From positions 1-7,590 of the forward strand of contig OMSM01000432.1 in assembly GCA_900313745.1 (NCBI GenBank): DNA of 7,590 nucleotides, read 5' to 3'. The DNA is from an uncultured Lachnospiraceae bacterium. GTDB taxonomy: Bacteria; Bacillota; Clostridia; Lachnospirales; Lachnospiraceae. Every line of letters starts with the position of its first letter. The first letter of the stretch is position 1. Shown in pieces: positions 5,343 through 7,590 of the stretch. The translations under genes were made by a program, and so were the position numbers. The notes beneath the pieces were generated by a model, which did not search any database, had not been told where the DNA came from, and worked only from the letters and a program-made list of their open reading frames with translations.

Positions 5343-6953
5343 TCAGTTGTGCTGCTTCTCGTACTCCTCGATCACGGACCTGTCGCCCAGTGTGACCTTG
5401 ACCTCGTACTCCTCGTAGCTGTTGTTGGAGGTGCGCTGCACCGTGAGGGTGATCTCCTCGCCGGCACGGTAGTAGGAGAGCTGTTCCTTAAGCTCGTCCA
5501 TATCCTTGACCTTCTCGCCGTTCACCGCGGTGATGATATCGCCCTTCTGCAGCTCGGAATCCGCAGCTCCGCCGTTCTCCATGATCTCGGCGACGAATGC
5601 GCCGCGGGGCATGTTGTAGGCGCTGGCGACCTGAGCGGTGACGCTCACGCCGTTGATTCCAAGATAGCCCTGCTCCTCCTCGGGAACCTTATCACGGACC
5701 TCCTTGTTCATCAGGTGCTCAATGATCGGCTCCGCGCGGCTGATCGGGATGGCAAAGCCCATTCCCTCGACAGCATTGCCGCCGATCTTGTTGGAATTGA
5801 TGCCGATCACCTCGCCGCGGATGTTCAGGAGTGCACCGCCGGAGTTGCCGGGGTTGATCGCCGCATCCGTCTGGATAAAGGTGTTGGTGCCGCTCTCCGT
5901 CTCGGAAAGCTGCATCTCACGGTTCACCGCGCTTATCACGCCGGCGGTAACGGACTGGCCGTATCCCAGTGCGTTGCCTATAGCGATGGCCGGCTCGCCG
6001 ATCCTTAAGCTGTCGGAATCGCCGATGATCGCGATGGAGATGCTGTTCATGGTATCCTCGTCAATATCGGCGAGCTTGACGGTGATCACCGCGAGGTCAT
6101 TGTCCTCGTCAGTGCCCCGGATAGATGCCTCCGCGGTAGCCTCATTGATGAACTGCACCTCAAGGCTCTCCGCGTCCGCCACCACGTGGTTGTTGGTGAC
6201 GATAAGAAGCTCATCGTCCGTCTGGGCTACGATGATGCCGGAGCCCGTTGCGGTCGCGTCCCTCGAATAAAGGCGCCCGTACCAGTCCATCTGGGTAGTG
6301 ACGTAATTGTTGTAGACAGATACGATGCTGGGCATCGCCGCCTCAACCACATCGGACACATCCGTAACCGTTGCAGCCGATGCATCCACGGCGGTCTGCA
6401 TCTTGATCTGCGGAGCAGGCTCATTGTCCTGCCCGGAAGCTTCCTCCGCTTCCGCGGCATCTTCTGCGGTCTCCTCCGCGGTATTCTCCGCAAGCTTCAT
6501 GGAGCTGATCCCGGAATTATCCGTCTGCGTCAGGCCTTTTGTCAGTGTGATTTCCTTCCTGCCCTCCGGAGTAACGGTCCGGCTGATCATGCTGAAGCTT
6601 GTACCGTTCGCGACGCCACGGGCGACATACACGCCGGCCCCTGCACAGATTCCGAAGATCGCTGCAAGCGCGATCGCGAGAATAACCCTGCCGGTGCCTT
6701 TCTTCTTCCCGCGCTTTCCTCCCTCCGTGTAATTGGAGCCGTAGCTGCTGCTGTAGGGATTGCGGTAGCCGTCGGTACTGCGGGTGCTGTCCTGTCCCGC
6801 GGATCCGGTATCATACGTACCGTAGCTGTATCCGCTCTGCGGATTGCGGTTCTCCTCTCTGTCTACTCCCGCCGTTCCGGTTCCGACGTTCATGCTATTC
6901 TCTTCCGCCTGGGAGCGGTTCATGTTTTCCTCATGATTCATCTCGTCATACAT
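5343..6953 (-). CDS. htrA: HtrA/DegP-like membrane-anchored serine protease with PDZ domain
   Basis: 536 residues from ATG 6953, chosen because AAGGAGG (6960-6966) lies 6 nt upstream; an in-frame ATG at 6998 lacks such a site. HtrA proteases degrade or refold misfolded proteins outside the membrane. Layout: a hydrophilic cytoplasmic head (1-88) rich in Asn, Gly, Ser and Tyr, ending in a KRGKKK basic cluster; one membrane segment (about 89-112), giving a type II anchor with the protease outside; an acidic Ala/Glu linker (about 155-180); a trypsin-like domain (about 200-415) with the triad His256 (TNNHVV), Asp286 (DNDLAV) and Ser371 (GNSGGAL); and a single PDZ domain (about 428-522, from GYLGI through GDIITAVNGEKV). 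The length is normal for Gram-positive HtrA with an extended head. It appears monocistronic, with its own terminator. Stress-related regulation is typical of the family, but no CssR or other known site can be recognised here. Confidence 0.93.
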   Translation of the reverse strand: MYDEMNHEENMNRSQAEENSMNVGTGTAGVDREENRNPQSGYSYGTYDTGSAGQDSTRSTDGYRNPYSSSYGSNYTEGGKRGKKKGTGRVILAIALAAIFGICAGAGVYVARGVANGTSFSMISRTVTPEGRKEITLTKGLTQTDNSGISSMKLAENTAEETAEDAAEAEEASGQDNEPAPQIKMQTAVDASAATVTDVSDVVEAAMPSIVSVYNNYVTTQMDWYGRLYSRDATATGSGIIVAQTDDELLIVTNNHVVADAESLEVQFINEATAEASIRGTDEDNDLAVITVKLADIDEDTMNSISIAIIGDSDSLRIGEPAIAIGNALGYGQSVTAGVISAVNREMQLSETESGTNTFIQTDAAINPGNSGGALLNIRGEVIGINSNKIGGNAVEGMGFAIPISRAEPIIEHLMNKEVRDKVPEEEQGYLGINGVSVTAQVASAYNMPRGAFVAEIMENGGAADSELQKGDIITAVNGEKVKDMDELKEQLSYYRAGEEITLTVQRTSNNSYEEYEVKVTLGDRSVIEEYEKQHN

Positions 6954-7206
6954 AATGTGCCTCCTTCCCGGGCGCCCACCTGCCGGATATTCAGACATTC
7001 ATACGCTGCCATCCGTTTTGTGAAGCGGCCCGAATCCGGGAATCCCTCCGGACAGTTCCGGCCGGATTTCCTTTTCTTTGACTGCGAGTATAGAAGGAAA
7101 TTGTGTTCAATTTGTGATGGAAATATATAGAAAGTTTGAAAGATCTGCTGATGCGGATTTTGCCTCTGCGCGGCATTAGTTTGAAAGATCCGCTGATGCG
7201 GATCTT
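6954..7206. other. Intergenic region between the MATE gene and htrA
   Basis: The gap of about 250 bp must hold the htrA promoter. On the minus strand there is a good -10-like TATACT (7092-7087) but no convincing -35 at 16-18 bp; TTGAAC (7110-7105) is only 12 bp away. A 16-bp inverted repeat AAATTG-TGTT-CAATTT (7098-7113) covers this area and could be an operator. The part nearest the MATE gene holds two repeat copies (described separately). The short frames crossing it, on either strand, have no ribosome site and simply translate the repeat, so I call no gene. Confidence 0.4.
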
Positions 7207-7212
7207 TCAAAC
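7134..7212. repeat. Pair of direct repeats, one a perfect long palindrome
   Basis: Copy A begins at 7134 and copy B at 7179, 45 bp apart. They share 25 positions (7134-7158 and 7179-7203) with one mismatch, T versus C. Copy B is a perfect inverted repeat: 15-bp arms 7179-7193 and 7198-7212 around TGAT. Copy A keeps only part of the stem (about 6-9 bp, with wobble). The MATE stop codon (7209-7207) lies inside the right arm of copy B. Neither strand shows a U-tract after the long stem, so it is not a standard terminator, though it could still act as a 3' stabiliser. It looks like a REP-type or miniature dispersed element; that is inference. Confidence 0.7.
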
Positions 7213-7590
7213 CGCGCCTTCGGTGCGCTTTATGATGCCCCGGAAAACAGTACAGAAGATTACAATGCAGATTACCGACGAGAGAAGCGAACCCGCAGGA
7301 GCGGCAAGCCCCATGGGAAAGAGGGTGTCGGGGAAGCGTTCCGAGGCGAGATAAGCCCCGGGAACCCGCACCAGGATGATGGAAATGATGTTGTGCAGGA
7401 AAGAGTAAAACGCCTTTTCGTAGGCGCAGAAAAATCCCGAGAAGCAGAACTGAATCCCCGCGAAGATACAGTCCGCGGAATAGGATCTCAGATACTGGGC
7501 GCCAAGCCGCACGACCTCAGGCTCGCTTCGGGTAAACAGCGAGACAAACGGCCCTGCGAAGAACTGGCACAGGACAAAAACCGCGGTCCC
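7207..7590 (-). CDS. MATE-family efflux transporter, C-terminal part (cut by window edge)
   Basis: The frame is open from the window edge to TGA 7209-7207, giving the last 127 residues; the N-terminal two thirds lie outside. MATE proteins export drugs or other organic solutes by Na+ or H+ antiport across the cytoplasmic membrane. The visible part has hydrophobic helices separated by family-like motifs: a membrane helix leading to LFTRSEPEVVRLGAQYLR, where MATE proteins typically have a loop before the YLR segment; the next helix with CIFAGIQFCFSGFFCAYEK; then IISIILVRVPGAYL, resembling the RiP-ayl motif; and a last helix with SSVICIVIFCTVFRGI. The C-terminal tail is short (IKRTEGAV). The stop codon lies within a repeated palindrome, so the last codon and stop are supplied by the repeat sequence, possibly after insertion near the gene end. 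The substrate cannot be predicted. Confidence 0.8.
   Translation of the reverse strand, partial: GTAVFVLCQFFAGPFVSLFTRSEPEVVRLGAQYLRSYSADCIFAGIQFCFSGFFCAYEKAFYSFLHNIISIILVRVPGAYLASERFPDTLFPMGLAAPAGSLLSSVICIVIFCTVFRGIIKRTEGAV

Noticed and set aside
6954..6998. Upstream in-frame ATG at 6998 adding 15 residues to HtrA.
   Set aside because: The added residues (MSEYPAGGRPGRRHI) are encoded across the AAGGAGG ribosome site that serves the ATG at 6953.
7134..7212. CRISPR array or tandem coding repeats.
   Set aside because: There are only two unequal copies, the spacing is 20 bp, and no cas genes are present; short frames across them merely translate the repeat.
7179..7212. Standard Rho-independent terminator for the MATE gene.
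   Set aside because: The 15-bp stem is strong, but neither side has a U-tract, and the gene's stop codon is within the stem.

Overview
The window looks like chromosomal DNA from a GC-rich member of the Clostridia, most likely Lachnospiraceae-like. This rests on strong AGGAGG-type ribosome sites, tightly packed co-directional genes, an HtrA protease with a type II membrane anchor, and a fucose-isomerase-like / DUF4867 / FGGY-kinase gene set that I associate with gut Clostridia. The genus is inference. All seven confident genes lie on the minus strand, so transcription runs from high to low coordinates. I see no tRNA, rRNA, insertion sequence, phage gene or CRISPR array.

In transcription order, the window opens with the C-terminal end of a MATE-family multidrug/solute exporter (7590 to 7207, cut by the window edge). 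Its stop codon lies inside a perfect 15-bp-arm palindrome, and a diverged copy of this palindrome sits 45 bp further on. After a 253-bp gap comes an HtrA/DegP-type membrane-anchored serine protease (6953 to 5343) with an intact His-Asp-Ser triad and one PDZ domain. It ends in a convincing Rho-independent terminator.

A second unit starts from a plausible sigma-A-type promoter near 5204-5232. It encodes an unusually long ClpX-type AAA+ unfoldase (570 residues, 5094 to 3382), which overlaps by 8 nt a signal peptidase II gene (lspA, 3389 to 2910). This ClpX keeps the zinc-binding domain and the ATPase motifs. It has a low-complexity linker of about 110 residues, and it is changed at two functional loops: RKH (substrate entry) reads SKN and IGF (ClpP docking) reads FGY. 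It may be a specialised second ClpX. With HtrA and LspA next to it, the middle of the window is an envelope and protein-quality-control neighbourhood.

The last part is a sugar-catabolism cluster: xylulokinase (xylB, 2800 to 1328), a DUF4867 cupin-like protein (1274 to 645), and the N-terminal 189 residues of an L-fucose/L-arabinose isomerase-family protein (569 to 3, cut by the window edge). Each gene has a strong ribosome site. Both intercistronic gaps carry short GC-rich hairpins. The likely flow is aldose to ketose (isomerase) to ketose phosphate (kinase), with DUF4867 in an undefined carbohydrate-related role. I see no terminator between lspA and xylB, so readthrough is possible. A 36-codon open frame fills that gap but is only weakly supported as a gene.
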